In this document: in pieces, positions 47,030 to 59,597 of the stretch
How the letters are laid out: each line of letters opens with the position of its first letter
Numbering within the stretch: the stretch's first letter is position 1
Translations under genes and position numbers: made by a program
The notes under the pieces: model-generated
What the model was told of the DNA's origin: nothing
Seen by the model: the letters and a program-made list of their open reading frames with translations, nothing else
Database searches by the model: none
NCBI GenBank assembly: GCA_019321725.1
Contig: CM033124.1
Coordinates: 14,136,001-14,200,000 of the forward strand
Length of the DNA: 64,000 bases
Direction: 5' to 3'
Source of the DNA: Paulownia fortunei
Lineage: Eukaryota > Streptophyta > Magnoliopsida > Lamiales > Paulowniaceae

Positions 47030-48281
47030 GGCATCTAATCGTCGCAATCATGTTTCCTCAGTTCATGATTTATTCACCTAATACATATTTCTCAATATCC
47101 ATTGCAGCATCTACTATTTATGCGTCTATTTTTTTCCGTACGAAATACATTTGAGATCTAAACAGAATATATTCTATTATGAGAGAAAAACGCAAAGACC
47201 ATTGAACACACGTTGTGTTTGCATAGAAGTTCTATGCTTTTATGCACTAATTCATATGTGCCCCTGCCCTTCTATAATGTAGGATACATTACGAGGTATC
47301 AAAAGATTTGTTCCGTTTTAATATCTGCTAGCTTGTTATTGATCGCCAATAAGAGAATTGACAACAAAATCCCAAGAACATTGCTTATTTGCAAGAGCTC
47401 TGCATTCTTGCAATATCCTGTGTTTTTTTTCCAGACAATGGCATGGATGTGAATTTTGGCGTATGAAATAAGTTCCAAAATGGCAATGATGCCACTGCCA
47501 AGTGAAACTAGATTAGCATTGTAATGAGGGTCGCCTAGACTCCTTGTCTAAGAGTTTCGTGCAGTTGAGATGTCGAACAATTATATTTTATTTTTTGTAT
47601 TTATCAATACATATTTCAATGAAGTATGATGATTACGAAACACATATGGTTATACTTGTTATGTGGTACTGATTAATTGAGTGTGGCCAAATTGAATTTG
47701 AATTAATTTTTTTCTTGAAATATAATGTCTTATTGACATATTATTGCAAGATTAGGCATACAAGGGAAATAGTGATTTAATTGTGATATTTTTTTAAAAA
47801 AATTATATTTATTTATATGATATCTTCTTTAGAGAAAAAAATAATTTTTTTAGAAAAATTTAATTGACATCTATTCTCCTGTTGTTCATATCAATGGTAA
47901 ACTGTTAATTAATTAATTGATCGTAGCTTTAAATCACACAACTTTTTATTTGTGGCAGCAGCCATACCAACAACAATCTATCTTTCATTTTTTTATAATT
48001 AAAATTTTCTTAAAATAAATTTTAAATAAAATTAATATAAAGAAACTTAAATTTAATATTTAAATTAATAAAAATATTTTTTTAAAATATATTTTATTAT
48101 TATTATAAAATTATAAAATAAGTGTAATGGTCTACTCATCGACTTTGAATCTGAATTTTTAAAATTTTAATAAGTTCAATCTTGAATTCAATTAAACCGG
48201 ACTTAAAATTCTATCTTTTGCCATCCTACTACGCTTAAACAAAAAGAAAGCTTAAAGCATATATATGTGTGTGTGTGTGTA

Positions 48282-48316
<35 letters not shown>

Positions 48317-49567
48317 CAAGTGAATCCAATTCTGTGTTTTTCTTACATCCAAGTCTATGCGTCCAGAAAAATGAAAAGTTGGAAAAGAAAATGCTTCCAT
48401 AACAAGCCTTCAACATTCCTTTTGAAGTCAAGTTGAGCTTTTCTTGTGCATGGAAACCAGACCTCATCAGTGAGCTACAACATAGACCAACTGCAACAGA
48501 CTACCACAATATATAAATCCACTTGGCATGTTCTTAAAAAGGATATGATAACTATTGCTGTGCTGTAATGAGTTTATTGACGCAAAATTTTGATTTAAGT
48601 ATGTATAGATTGTGTTATTATATTTATTTAGAAAGTGAAATAGGAAAGAAGACCGTTATTTTTAAAAATTAGTCAGATAAAGTCTAAAACCTGTATCATA
48701 AAAAAAAAAAAAAAAAGTATAATATTGCTGCTAGCGTTGCACATCTTTCATATTTTCGTTGAATCAAATTTTTTTTTTCAAGAAAATTTGAATTACTTCC
48801 CTACAAAAAACCACATTTAACTAACTCATCCATTGAGCCCCCTCCCATACTTAACTAACTCCTTGACTTTGGTATTTAATTGGTTGGCATACAATTGTGT
48901 AGATGTTTTAATTAGAGATTGATGATTAGAATTTCATTTAAATTTAATTCGTAAGATATAACAAATCAATTAAATTTAAAAATTGATTCTATTAGTAAAA
49001 AATAATAAAATATATAGAAAAAAAATCAAACTACTTAAACATATTTTTTGATTCGATATAATTTAAAATTTAACTCAAACTCGAATCAATTAGTAAAATA
49101 ATAATAAAAACTTGAGTTTGATTTTCATTTGACTCGATTAAAAATAATTCAATTTTAATTTTATTAAAAATCAAATCAAATTTAAATATGATTTTTAAAA
49201 TTTTAATAAAAATTTAAATAATTTAAATAATAATATATCTGACTCGACTCAATTTTTCTGTACCCTACAATTTAATTTATCATTTAAGTGATTGGGTTAG
49301 ACTGAAGGAGATTTCTTATAGAGTTTTGCTCAAACCAATTAATATATCCACGCACTTAGAAAAACAATTTAGAACAAACTGTAAATATGAATGACTCTTC
49401 ATTTCTGTAAAAACGATACAACAACAATCCACAAGAACAAAAACTCAAGAACAACATAGTACAGTTAAAATCAAGAGGTCCGAACACAAGATTGACTCAA
49501 CATTTGAATCCTCCAAGATTTACTCAACAGAACTGCAAACACACATAAAATGGACTCTCCATCTCTC
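47030..49567. other. Intergenic region between the oxygenase and peroxidase 3' ends
   Basis: The two genes converge here. Near the oxygenase, the sequence is 3'UTR-like with several AATAAA-like signals. The rest is AT-rich, with a (GT)n(AT)n microsatellite at about 48266-48316 and the dispersed repeat copy at 48.90 kb. Short frames at 47213 and 48203-48467 (over the microsatellite) are not convincing genes. Confidence 0.6.
48900..49265. repeat. Dispersed AT-rich repeat family, copy 3
   Basis: It contains GATTCGATATAATTTAAAAT, TTTGACTCGATTAAAAATA and a terminal ATCTGACTCGACTCAATTTT, in the same order and orientation as the copies at 2.46 and 52.50 kb. It lies in the 3' flank of the peroxidase gene. 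Confidence 0.45.
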
Positions 49568-51330
49568 TCAGTTCACAACCCTGCAATTCACCCTCACTTC
49601 TCCATTCTCAACCACTCCAACGCTCCCAAGCCTCACCATGGAAGCAGCAAATTCCCTGAAAAACAAGCCCTGATCCCTGGCGAACGCTTCAACCATCCAC
49701 CGGGTCCTGTAATCCGCATACAGCGACTGATCCGACGCAAACACGCCTTTCCCTCCGACAACCCTTCTGTAATAATCGTTGTCGAAAACCGACGCGGTCG
49801 AGTCCAAGAACTGACCCGCATTGAGATCGGTGTTGGGTTTCGGGCACTTGCTCTTCAAGTCAGTGGCGAATTGCGGGTCAAGGGTCGGGTCGGCGTCGTG
49901 GGTGGAGCTGAAGTTGCGGAGGCGGGCTTCGAAGGAGGAGCAGTGGGAGAAACCGAGAGTGTGGCCGCCGGAAAGAGCGACCAAGTCTTTGGTGGAGAGA
50001 CCTCTTTGGGAAAAGCTCTGGATGAGCTGAGATGTGTTGGAGGATGGAGCTGGCAGGTTTATGGTTTCGTTTGCTCTTGATATTCTCCCGTCTTTTCTTC
50101 CTTTCAGCACGCTCCAATTGGGTCCTCCAGACTGGAACAAGTAAATTAGAAAAGAAAAAAAAAATCATATATTCCAATTATAATACAATGCCGTGGGTGA
50201 ATCTAATATAATAAATACAATCTTTTTAAGAAAAATCGTGTGTGGATTGAAATAAAGAGGGTAAAAAAGGACTTTAATTTATAAGCAATCATGAAAGAAA
50301 TACGAGCATATATACAACAAAATTTCAAGAAAAGTTTTTTTTTATTTAAGATTTTAAAAAATGTTACTTATAAATGAAAATGTTTGGTGAATTTCAATTT
50401 TGTTATAATGTGAGGTCAAATATTTATTTATCGACCGATTTTTTAATAATTTTTTTTGATAGTTTTGGTATTAAAAAACTTCAAATCTTAATATGTTTTA
50501 TGTTTTTTAATAATATGTTTAAAACATTTCAACCATTATTATAGCTATATTTTTAGCATTTTCTTCAATTGTTATAGTGTGAAGTCAAAATTTTATTTTC
50601 GACCAATTTTTTTTATGATTTTTTTTTCAATAATTCTGATATTAAAAAAACTCGAATCTTATTATCTTTTATGTTTTTTAATAATATTTTTAAAAAAATT
50701 CAACCTCATTCGATGTTAGCAAAGTTAGCCTCATTCGATGTGTAATAAGAAAAATTGTCTGAACAACAAAATTGTACAGTAATTTCTACTTGTAATTAAT
50801 TCCAGGTTTCTACATTTACCATCAAGAATTTATGGAAAGGAATATTACCAGGGCCACAACATCTCTGGCGGCAATGGCTACAATATCAGCACAAGAGACA
50901 GTCCTGGGGCAAGACTCTTCAAGCTTAGTCTTGGCATCATCAATCATGTAAAATGCCGCGAGTGAGACATTGGGAGGACCATCCTTCTCCGCTTTGTTCG
51001 TTGGAGTCGAGTCCAGCAATACTGACGCATCACATCCCTACACAAATATTAATATAATTCAATGATTGTTGGTGAATCTGATTCCAATATAATTTTTTTT
51101 ATAGAGAAAGTGAGTAGTACCCTAATGAAACAATCATGAAAGAACATTCTGAGGATACGAGCGGGCACTTTAGGATCGTAAGTTGTAGCACTACGAACAG
51201 CTTGGTGGATGATGTTTTCGGCTTGAGGGCATGTTTTCTCATAATAATGGGCATCAAGAATAGCTCCCGACTGAGAAATCCCGACCAGAAGAAGCAAAAT
51301 GCTCAAAGAATACATCATTTGGAGACCCAT
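49568..51330 (-). CDS. PER66: Class III secretory peroxidase, peroxidase 66-like, 3 exons
   Basis: A haem peroxidase of the apoplast that uses H2O2 to oxidise phenolics such as monolignols. Minus-strand exons are 51330-51121, 51037-50849 and 50131-49568, giving 320 residues with all borders GT..AG and in phase 0. Residues 1-24 form a signal peptide (hydrophobic [10 protein letters not shown]), then [10 protein letters not shown] opens the mature enzyme. Distal haem residues Arg61 and His65 lie in [14 protein letters not shown], with Cys67 and Cys72 as the conserved disulphide pair. [12 protein letters not shown] is at 120-131 and the proximal haem His190 is in [12 protein letters not shown]. 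The C-terminal VRVNCRVVN is typical. Length and wording match Arabidopsis peroxidase 66, recalled from memory rather than searched. It looks intact. The third exon is notably GC-rich compared with the flanks. An alternative start at Met5 or Met6 would only trim the signal peptide. Confidence 0.92.
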
Positions 51331-51418
51331 AACTTGGTGTAATAATCAAATCCAAGACTGTATTTGAGAAAGATTATTGGATTTCTAGAGATGATGAAAT
51401 TGCTACAGAACATTGTGG

Positions 51419-51426
51419 TATTTATA
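51419..51426 (-). promoter_or_regulatory. TATA box of the peroxidase gene
   Basis: TATAAATA on the minus strand, 89 bp upstream of the peroxidase ATG, would place transcription start near 51390 and give a leader of about 60 nt. It is the only good TATA close to the gene. Confidence 0.6.
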
Positions 51427-51429
51427 GTT

Positions 51430-53990
51430 CTCAGTTAAACTAATAAACAAGGTACAGAAATGTCTGGTTTGATGCATGGAGGTTTATTTGTAATACTTTT
51501 AAGTCACTCATTGATTTGAAGAAAAATACATTGAAAAATACGAGTAGATTGTTGTGCTTTAGGACCAAGCATTGCCAACTTTGCTCTAATTATCTTATAC
51601 CGTACCCTAAAAATAAATTGCTTAAACAAATAATTTTTTGAGTCCTTTAATTATATATTTTTCCTTTATATTTAAAACTTAGAGAAAAAGTAATATAGGC
51701 ACTATGTGTGGCACTAGAAAGACCATTGATGCATGAAATTATGGGAGAGAGCCCACAAATTTCTTCAATATCTTTCGTTTGAATCCAAATTATGAAAAGT
51801 TCGGATTGTTTAATGTAATTTTGCATAATATTTTGATTGATTATACAAATGGTGTGCATGTATCATATGTAATGTAAGATATAATATAAAATTATAATAA
51901 AAGATTTATATTAAATTTCGACTTAATTCCTTTTACATTTTTTTTTTATAATTTTAACTCGAGTTGGATTATATACACATATTCATACATATAAACTAAT
52001 TAATTAGGATAGGGATTGGCATGGATTATATAATTCATATTTATACAGGGAGTTGAGTGTAGAGTCGGGTGTAGAGTGTGCGAGACTTTAAGAAAATGTT
52101 AAAATTTCTATAATATTTAAAATATGGTAAATTTATTGATTTCTTTTGTAAATGCAAACTTTTTCAATTGACTTGAACCCGTAATTGTGTATTTTTTAAT
52201 TTTTAGTTTTCATGAAATTATTATTATTTTTCGTTATTTTAGATTTATTTCCAAAAAAAGTTAAAATAAACCAAAAAAATATAAATAGATGTCTACCTTT
52301 GTGGGTTTTGGTAGCACTTCATCTTCATGGCAAATAGTTGGTGGGAGAATAGAGAGGAGTACAGGAATTTCACGGGAGTACACAAATACCCGTACTGCTT
52401 ATCTTTTATCGCTAAATTCCCTTCATATAAACATTTGTACTTAAACATTAGTAGTAAGCTTACCTATTCACAAATTGGGTTACAAAATAAATTAAATTAG
52501 TCAATAGTCAATTTAAATTAATAGTTAAAAAAATTTTTGAGCTTGAAAATAAATTAATTTAAATATATTTTTTTATTCGATAAAGTTTAAAATTTAACTT
52601 GAGTTTGATTCACTTAATGAAAATATAAAAAAATATGTATAAAAAGATCAAAATTACTTGAATTCAATTCGTGTTCGACTCGATTAATAATCAAATTAAA
52701 TTCAAATACAATTTTTAAAATTCAATAAAAATTCAATCAAATTTGAACAATAACATATTCAACTCAAACTCAATTCATTTACACTCTCCTCATCAACAAC
52801 AAAAATGAAAAATAGCGTTTTAATTAACAGTAATTTCATAATTTTCTACACGGAACCTAAAAATTATATGAAATTACTTACAAGTGTTGATGAAGCAAGC
52901 TTCTATAGTTTGGGCTCTCTTTTTTGAAAAGTCACCTTATTTTCTGCCTTTTGGTATTCATTGAAACAAATAATTTCAGCATTGCCAGTAAATAATTAAC
53001 GTCCCAGTATTTAAAAAGAAAACTATTATCATAATTATATGTAGTCATGTGGCTACAATATTCACCATAAAATTATTAAATCTTATTACTACATTAGAAC
53101 TAATTAAAATGTGGAGAAATTAGTAAAAATATAGTGATAAATCAAATTTCTATCCAAATTGATGTATTAGTTAATTAGTTGCTTGCCTCTCTATTCATTT
53201 TCTTTCAAAGTAGAGTTGCTAATTAATTTAGTATGCCAATACACATACAAATTAGGAGCATAAACCTTAGAATAACTAAAGATGAATCAAAGAAAAAAAG
53301 TAAGTCTCAATTAACATGCAAATTTTGGTCAATTTAAGTTCAAATCATCTATTCCAAATTCGTATTTCATCTTTTATTTTATATCATAAATAAACATTAA
53401 ATAAAATACTTTATTAAATAAATATTTGCCTATAAATCATACAAACTTAACGTGTCTCCGTAAATTAAAATATATAATAAAATACAAATTATAATAGAAA
53501 ATTCAAAATGCACCAAAAATGGTGGAGAACATCTAATATCAGTCATTCTTACAGCATAAAATGTAAATTTTAATGTAAAATATCAATGTAAATTTAGGAT
53601 ATATATCATGAACTCTTTACATAACTCTTGAGCTATGAGGAACATTGGGATGAACACTATGAGATTACCAAAAGGGTTTCAAGAAAAGTTGCATCTGGAA
53701 CAGAAAATGCATCTATAAAATATTACTCCAGTAAGCAATATAATTGCACGAGTTTTTTATTTCAAATTAATATTGTATTTTATATCGCACTTTACAGATA
53801 TACACCATGTGTATCTAAATATTTAATGAAATATTTTATACACGTAACATGTATTTATAAAGTACAAAACGAGATGAATTGTGAAAAAAGAATATATGAA
53901 GTATATAAATTATACCTTTTGCATTATAAGCAATGATTATTTTCCAACATTATTGCAATATTAAGCTGAATCACTCACAGGGCAACTCTT
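51430..53990. other. Intergenic region upstream of the peroxidase gene
   Basis: AT-rich DNA holding an inverted relative of the 3.5-kb palindromic repeat (about 51.84-51.91 kb) and the dispersed repeat copy at 52.50 kb. At 53628-53710 a short coding-like stretch (YEEHWDEHYEITKR) is preceded by a splice-acceptor-like CTCTTGAG and followed by CCA|GTAAGC. It has no recognisable family and no partner exon that I can find. Confidence 0.5.
52497..52790. repeat. Dispersed AT-rich repeat family, copy 4
   Basis: It contains TTATTCGATAAAGTTTAAAA, TATAAAAAGATCAAAATTAC, TTCGACTCGATTAATAATC and a terminal CATATTCAACTCAAACTC, matching the order seen in the copy at 2.46 kb. Confidence 0.45.
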
Positions 53991-54009
53991 CTTTGGCATG
54001 TTGTGGGAA

Positions 54010-54141
54010 TCAGGAGTGATAGATAATAGTTATCACCATCTGCATTGCACCAATCACCATTGCATGCCAACTAAGAGCAGCCCTGTGAATGGTCCGCTTA
54101 CAGAACACCATTTCACTCTTAATACTTTCTGCTTCTGGCAT
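54010..54141 (-). CDS. Possible small protein of 43 residues, unknown
   Basis: A minus-strand frame starting MPEAESIKSEMVFCKRTIHR and ending in a hydrophobic segment (AMVIGAMQMVITII), possibly a membrane helix. A TATA-like CTTATATAATA lies only about 30 bp upstream of the ATG, which is too close for a normal leader unless the real start is elsewhere. The stretch is richer in GC than its surroundings, as coding DNA is here. I do not recognise it. It could be an exon of a larger gene, or chance. Confidence 0.25.
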   Translation of the reverse strand: MPEAESIKSEMVFCKRTIHRAALSWHAMVIGAMQMVITIIYHS

Positions 54142-54689
54142 TCTTGAATGAACCCAGTGTTAGTGTTATTATATAAGCTTTTAAGATGGAATAAACCAAT
54201 GGAGAAATGGGCATATGCTTGGAGGGTAGTAGCTTATGCTCTGGATATCCTCTCATATAGGCTGCTTTTTCTTTGACATAACATTCATTTCTTATCCTTC
54301 ACATTTCCATGTCTGGGAAAGCCCCTTTACAAGGATCCCAGATTCCTCCCTGCATGGCCCATCAATTTGACGGGTATCGGAGTGTGGATGGGATTGCGAT
54401 GCAACGACCCGGTGGATGATTTCCAGGCCGTGAAGGTGTCTAGGGTTCATAAACTATTTTGGATGTTCTATTGTAATTTTGTATTATATCTTGAATTGAA
54501 TATATAACACTTATATGCTGCTTGATGATTTTCGGGTTTGTATGCACTTCTGCAAGAGTGCTTAAGGTTCATATGTGAACCTCAATTTGAATTTTTTATT
54601 TTAATTTTGTATTGCATCTTATTTATTAAACTCAAGTTCAAATAATGAGAGAGATTTCAACGGGTCAATTCATCGGATTATCTGATATC

Positions 54690-54860
54690 TTCAGGCCCAC
54701 CATTGCCTGGTCCAATATAACCATCATTCTTTGGGCCCTAGGTTGCTGGGCTGGGCCAGTACACTCAATATCAACAGTTTATGGGCTTCCTTATGAACCT
54801 GCTGAAAGAATGGTCTCATTCTTGGGCTCCCCATTCAGATATGCCATGTTGCTGGACCTT
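54690..54860. promoter_or_regulatory. Cluster of TGGGCC/TGGGCT motifs, possible promoter of an unidentified gene
   Basis: At least five GGCCCA/TGGGCY motifs occur (for example AGGCCCACC near 54692, TTGGGCCCTA near 54733, CTGGGCTGGGCC near 54748, TGGGCTTCC near 54782 and TGGGCTCC near 54823). This resembles the site II cluster ahead of the oxygenase gene. No convincing coding sequence starts next to it on either strand, apart from the tiny minus-strand frame at 54.01-54.14 kb. Confidence 0.3.
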
Positions 54861-54934
54861 TTTTGGGTCTCTGAAGAAAACTCCACCAGCTTTTGGTCTT
54901 TGTCCTGCATCATCAGTATTATGGCAACATAAAG

Positions 54935-57900
54935 AGATTTAAGGTTAAACTGCTGTTGTTCAAAGAATTTAGGAATAATTGTGCATGCTAGTACTATTTG
55001 TCAAACGAGTTATAAAGGCAATAAATATAATTATTTAATTAAAATAATTAAAAAATTAATTCTATAATTAATGGGGGTGTCAAAAATAGTTTTGTTCAAA
55101 TTTAAAAAATCAATTTAGTCTTATAACTAATGAAAAGGCTTTGATTGAGTACATATTTAATCAAATATTTTAGGTTAAATTTAATCGCCTTTAATATTAT
55201 TTTGATATCAAATACCCCCTTATTCAATAAAAACCTTCAATTATCCCATGTTCTTAAAAAATTGAATTGAATTGATAAAATACTCTTGTGTCTTTATAAT
55301 AAAACAAATTCACTTTATCCTCTATTTTATTCTATATAGTATTTTTTTAAAATAAATACATTAATTACATTTTATGATAATAAATTATAATAAATATGAT
55401 ACTACAAATTAAAATAAATATGTTATTTATATTAAAAAAAACATACACAAATAATTCTTAAAAAGAAAGTTCTTTATAATCAAATATGTCAACTACTTTG
55501 ATCTCAAATTTTTTTAAATATGAAAATACTAATTGAGTAATGCGTCAATCTTTTATCTCTTAGATAATTATATGCTATGTATTCATTTCAAATAAATAGC
55601 TTACAATAACTTAAAAAAGAACATTAGTGATAAGATTTTCTTTTCTAAAAATGGATATTAACTGATTCTCGATATTGTATATATAAGGGACTTACTTATC
55701 TTTCAATTCCAAAACTGTCATTAATTGTATATAATAAGTGGAATAAATTTTATTTTGTCATTATAATTTTACAAATTTAATATTAATAAAAGTTAGCATT
55801 TAAATTATCACTAATATCAATTAATGACACATTTGTAGGTATTGTATAATTACACATGTATCAGTGACATAATTAGTGACAAATGTTTAAGTTATTATTT
55901 TTTCAAATTTAGTGAGACATGTCAGTATTGTTCTTATAAATAAATTTTAATTTGATGTGGTCACCATTTGCTCCCATGTATAATTAATATTTGGTGATTA
56001 TGGACTTGGTTAGTGTTTTGATTCTCAAAGTTAATATTATAATAATTATCATTGTTATTGTTGATTCATGGCTTAAAATACCCTAATTAACATTCAAAGT
56101 GACGATCACTTTTGATAGAGTTGATAAGTTAATCATCGTTCGAGTAGCAGTCCCATATTGATATTCATAGTATTATTAGTGTATTAATACGACAGAATTA
56201 TAATTAGAGCTCGAACTATTCAGAGTACTTGTCCAAATTTTAAATTAGAAAACTTACATTACTCTACGTAAAATTGTTTGAGACTTTTTATATATTCGTT
56301 TTAATTATTATTGAGGCAACAAGCGATATTTCAAAGAACTCAAGGAAATAATTAGCTAATTAAAACATCTCAAGATGTTAAACGATTTTATGATAATCAC
56401 CTTAGTTAGTTAAATATGGAATGAGAAAAAATTGACATTTAATACGTACGAATATATTATGAACTTTTGTTAAAAATTATGGTGAAAAAATCGATTAAAA
56501 ATATAAAAATAGATAATATACAGATTCGTAAATGTACGGATAAAATACAAATGTGAAATAATTATTCAGTAGCAAAAACACAACTTATTTTGATATTATT
56601 TTTATATAAATTATATTTGTATTTATTTTTCAATTATGAGAAGATTATTTTTATATCTCATAATTAAGATATAACTTAAAGATAATTATTTAAGTATAAA
56701 TAGTAGCTTCATAAATTAGTAAATTTTTATTTTTAATTTATGTGATACTCAATTAAAACTCATAAATAACTTTAAATAAAATTTTATATTATATTGAAAT
56801 ATTATAAATATTTATTAAAATAGAATATTATTCGTTAAGTATTACACGAAGTAAATATAATACATGTACAAAATATTTCACTACAATTACTTCGTAATTC
56901 AGAATGTATACGAGAAATAAAAAAATATATTTTTTAAACAGGACATCAAAATACTAACAACTAACAATAATAATTATTATGTACAATAATGAAACGTTTG
57001 CGACAACTCCTGTAAAAAAAATTAATATTGGAATTTATTATGAAATATATACCTAAAAATATATATAATGATACAACACTAGGACCATCTTTCATTATTT
57101 GAGTTGGTACCTAAGTATCTGTTTCTACACGCAATCCCTTTATCTCCTTTTTCAACAGTCGCACACGCAATAATTCCAAAAAATTGATGCCCCTAAATTC
57201 TAAAACTCGATCACCATTAATTTTGATAATTACACATCTTTTAGTGGACCCTAAGTAGGATTATCATGTAATCTTAGTCATCTAAACGTGTAAATTACAG
57301 CTTCTTCAAAATTCAACATGAGAATTATATTAAAACTTGTTCTGAAGCCGACATATATGGGCATAAATTAAAGTGCTATATCCAGACATAAACCTGCGCA
57401 ACGATCCACTCTCGTTTTATTGTTATTTATTTGAGTTGGAACTTAAATAGTTGGTGAGTTGCGTTTACAAACTCTAAAACGATTACAGATTCCAATTTTC
57501 TTTTTTTTTTTTTTCTTTTTGTTTATTAAAAAACTTTGGAAAATATGATTTGGACTACTATTGTTTTCAGAACTAAATTGTATTGGTCACTTTAATCAAA
57601 AATTGATGATCAATTTGATTCAATTCAATTGACTTTAATTAATTGAATTTTTACTTAAACATTGCTTGGTCATAATCGATTTTTAGAACGTTGAACTTTA
57701 TATTTGATTATATGATATGTGAACTTTATTAAATATATTTTTTAGTTAGTTATTTATCTTTTTTTACTTTTAAAATTTAATACATAACTATTAATATATT
57801 ATAGTACCATTTTACATTAATAAAAAAATATAGTCAATTTTTATTGGATCAGTTGGACATACGATTGAATCGATTCGAGTAGTTGAACCGCTTACCAACA

Positions 57901-59468
57901 GCAAGACCGATTTAAATGTCACTCCAATTATAAAACCTGATTTGGACAATACATTTCTCTCATTCAATAAATAAAAAATAGTGGTTGTTCTTTAATAATT
58001 CAATCTTATTTTTATTTTTTTTATATAATCCAAATTCCCGAAAGTCTTCGACTTCGGACTAATTTTAGGGAAGACCGACCTTTTTTTGGTTCGACCTTCA
58101 GATAAATTCGATAGTGAGCTTCTATACACTCGAGTTGGACTTTCATATAAGTCAATTCTCCTTTCGAACCCACCGTAAAGTACGAATGAGACATCTGAAG
58201 AGCCAACAGACATACGACACTTCTTTCTTCAAATGGATTCAAACCCAAAATCCTCGTTTTGTTCCCTTTGCCTCATTTTTTTTAGAACTATGGTAATTGG
58301 TTTTAGGTTCATATTATCAAAATGACTCAAGAGAAAATATAATTTGTATTTAACTAATTTAACCAACTCCCAATGTGATCACCAAACTAACATTCGAACT
58401 TGGTCACTAATACAAGCCAAAAAAAATGAAAAAATAATTACACAATTGCAGTTTAATTTTTGGGTTAATTATAAAAATTATTGTTGAGATTTAATTTATT
58501 TACAAAAAAAAATTATTCAAATTTATAATTACAAATACTCAATTAATATTTATTTTTATTTTGTAAATTATATTTAATGAGGGAGAGTATTTGTAAAACA
58601 AATGCAAGTCTCAAGGGGTATTTATATTATCTCAAGGGCTATTTGTAATTTTAAAAAATAATTGAATATTTTTATAATTGGATTAAATTTCAAGAATAAT
58701 TTTTATAATTTATCCTTAATTTTTTATCAACCCGCACACATTGAAGCAATTCAAATTTAACCATCAAACAAACCGAATTCGACTATATATAACTTATAAC
58801 GATCACAAGAGTGACTGCTGAACCAGAAGACTATTTAAAGGGTGTAACTAATCAATGGAAGCAATTCATTAATTTGATGGAGAACTTCAAAGAGGATTAC
58901 TTGACAAACATCCTCATCATATAAGAAAATTATGTTTCTTTGTGTAATAATGAAGAATTCAATTAGTGTATATCTTAAAGTGCATGTTGCACTTAATAAT
59001 CCAGTAAAACCTCAGAAATAATTGGTAGCTAGTATTTCTTGAAACAAAAAATAAGGACCGAAACTTAGTAAGAAAATAAAAACATGAAATCCCAAAAAAT
59101 TCTTGAATTTACTGTAACTCTATGCATGTTATCAATGCAAGAGAGAGAGAGAGAAAGATAGACAGACAGACAGACAGAATACCTGAATTAAATATCAGAA
59201 ATTAACATTTCTGCCCCAAAATTATGAATATATATATATATATATATATGAAAATCCTTACTAAATACCTCAACACGATCTTGTTAAAAATATGTGTAAA
59301 AAAGGATATAAATTTTTTTGCCTCTATAATTCTTTTACATACAAAATGATATTCACAAACATCCCAAAGAGAGGCAACAAAATTTCTTGATTTCCTGCTT
59401 TAAAAATATATCCCTTCATTTATATATATACATACAATCACATTTATTGATACAAATTACGAGCAACA

Positions 59469-59501
<33 letters not shown>

Positions 59502-59560
59502 TACATATATATATGTGTGACACATAAACACACACACACGCACATATGTGTATGTGTATG
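54935..59560. other. Intergenic region with MITE and an unclassified GC-richer block
   Basis: Mostly AT-rich. It includes the Mutator-type MITE at 58462-58715. A GC-richer block at 58.02-58.27 kb has overlapping short frames on both strands and no recognisable domain; it may be a retroelement fragment. Microsatellites (GA)n(GACA)n lie at about 59140-59178 and (AT)n at 59229-59250. Confidence 0.55.
58462..58715. mobile_element. Mutator-type MITE, 254 bp
   Basis: Nearly the whole element is an inverted repeat: left GGGTTAATTATAAAAATTATT and right, reverse-complemented, GGATAAATTATAAAAATTATT, pairing over about 80 bp. A perfect 9-bp duplication TTAATTTTT lies at 58453-58461 and 58716-58724. The ends resemble those of the 40-kb element (GGTTAA-type), which may mean one family. 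Confidence 0.7.
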
Positions 59561-59592
59561 TGTGTGTGTAATGGGGGGGGTGGGGGGGGGTG
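59468..59592. repeat. Compound microsatellite ending in two long G-runs
   Basis: (CA)n and (TA)n tracts at 59468-59500 are followed by (CA)n and (TG)n tracts. Then come G8 (59573-59580), T, and G9 (59582-59590). It lies 8-25 bases past the LysM stop codon, so the mRNA would carry C-runs and the opposite DNA strand could form a G-quadruplex. Confidence 0.85.
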
Positions 59593-59597
59593 CGCAA

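Noticed and set aside
49550..50080. Plus-strand frames of 60-176 codons over the peroxidase
   Set aside because: They are antisense shadows of the GC-rich third peroxidase exon, whose minus-strand product has the full set of family motifs.
54645..54932. 95-codon plus-strand frame
   Set aside because: No recognisable domain, composition driven by the GGGCC motifs, and no start context or partner exon. Kept only as part of the unexplained island.
58021..58296. Overlapping 60-75-codon frames on both strands
   Set aside because: Frames on both strands are equally open because the block is GC-richer; none shows a domain.
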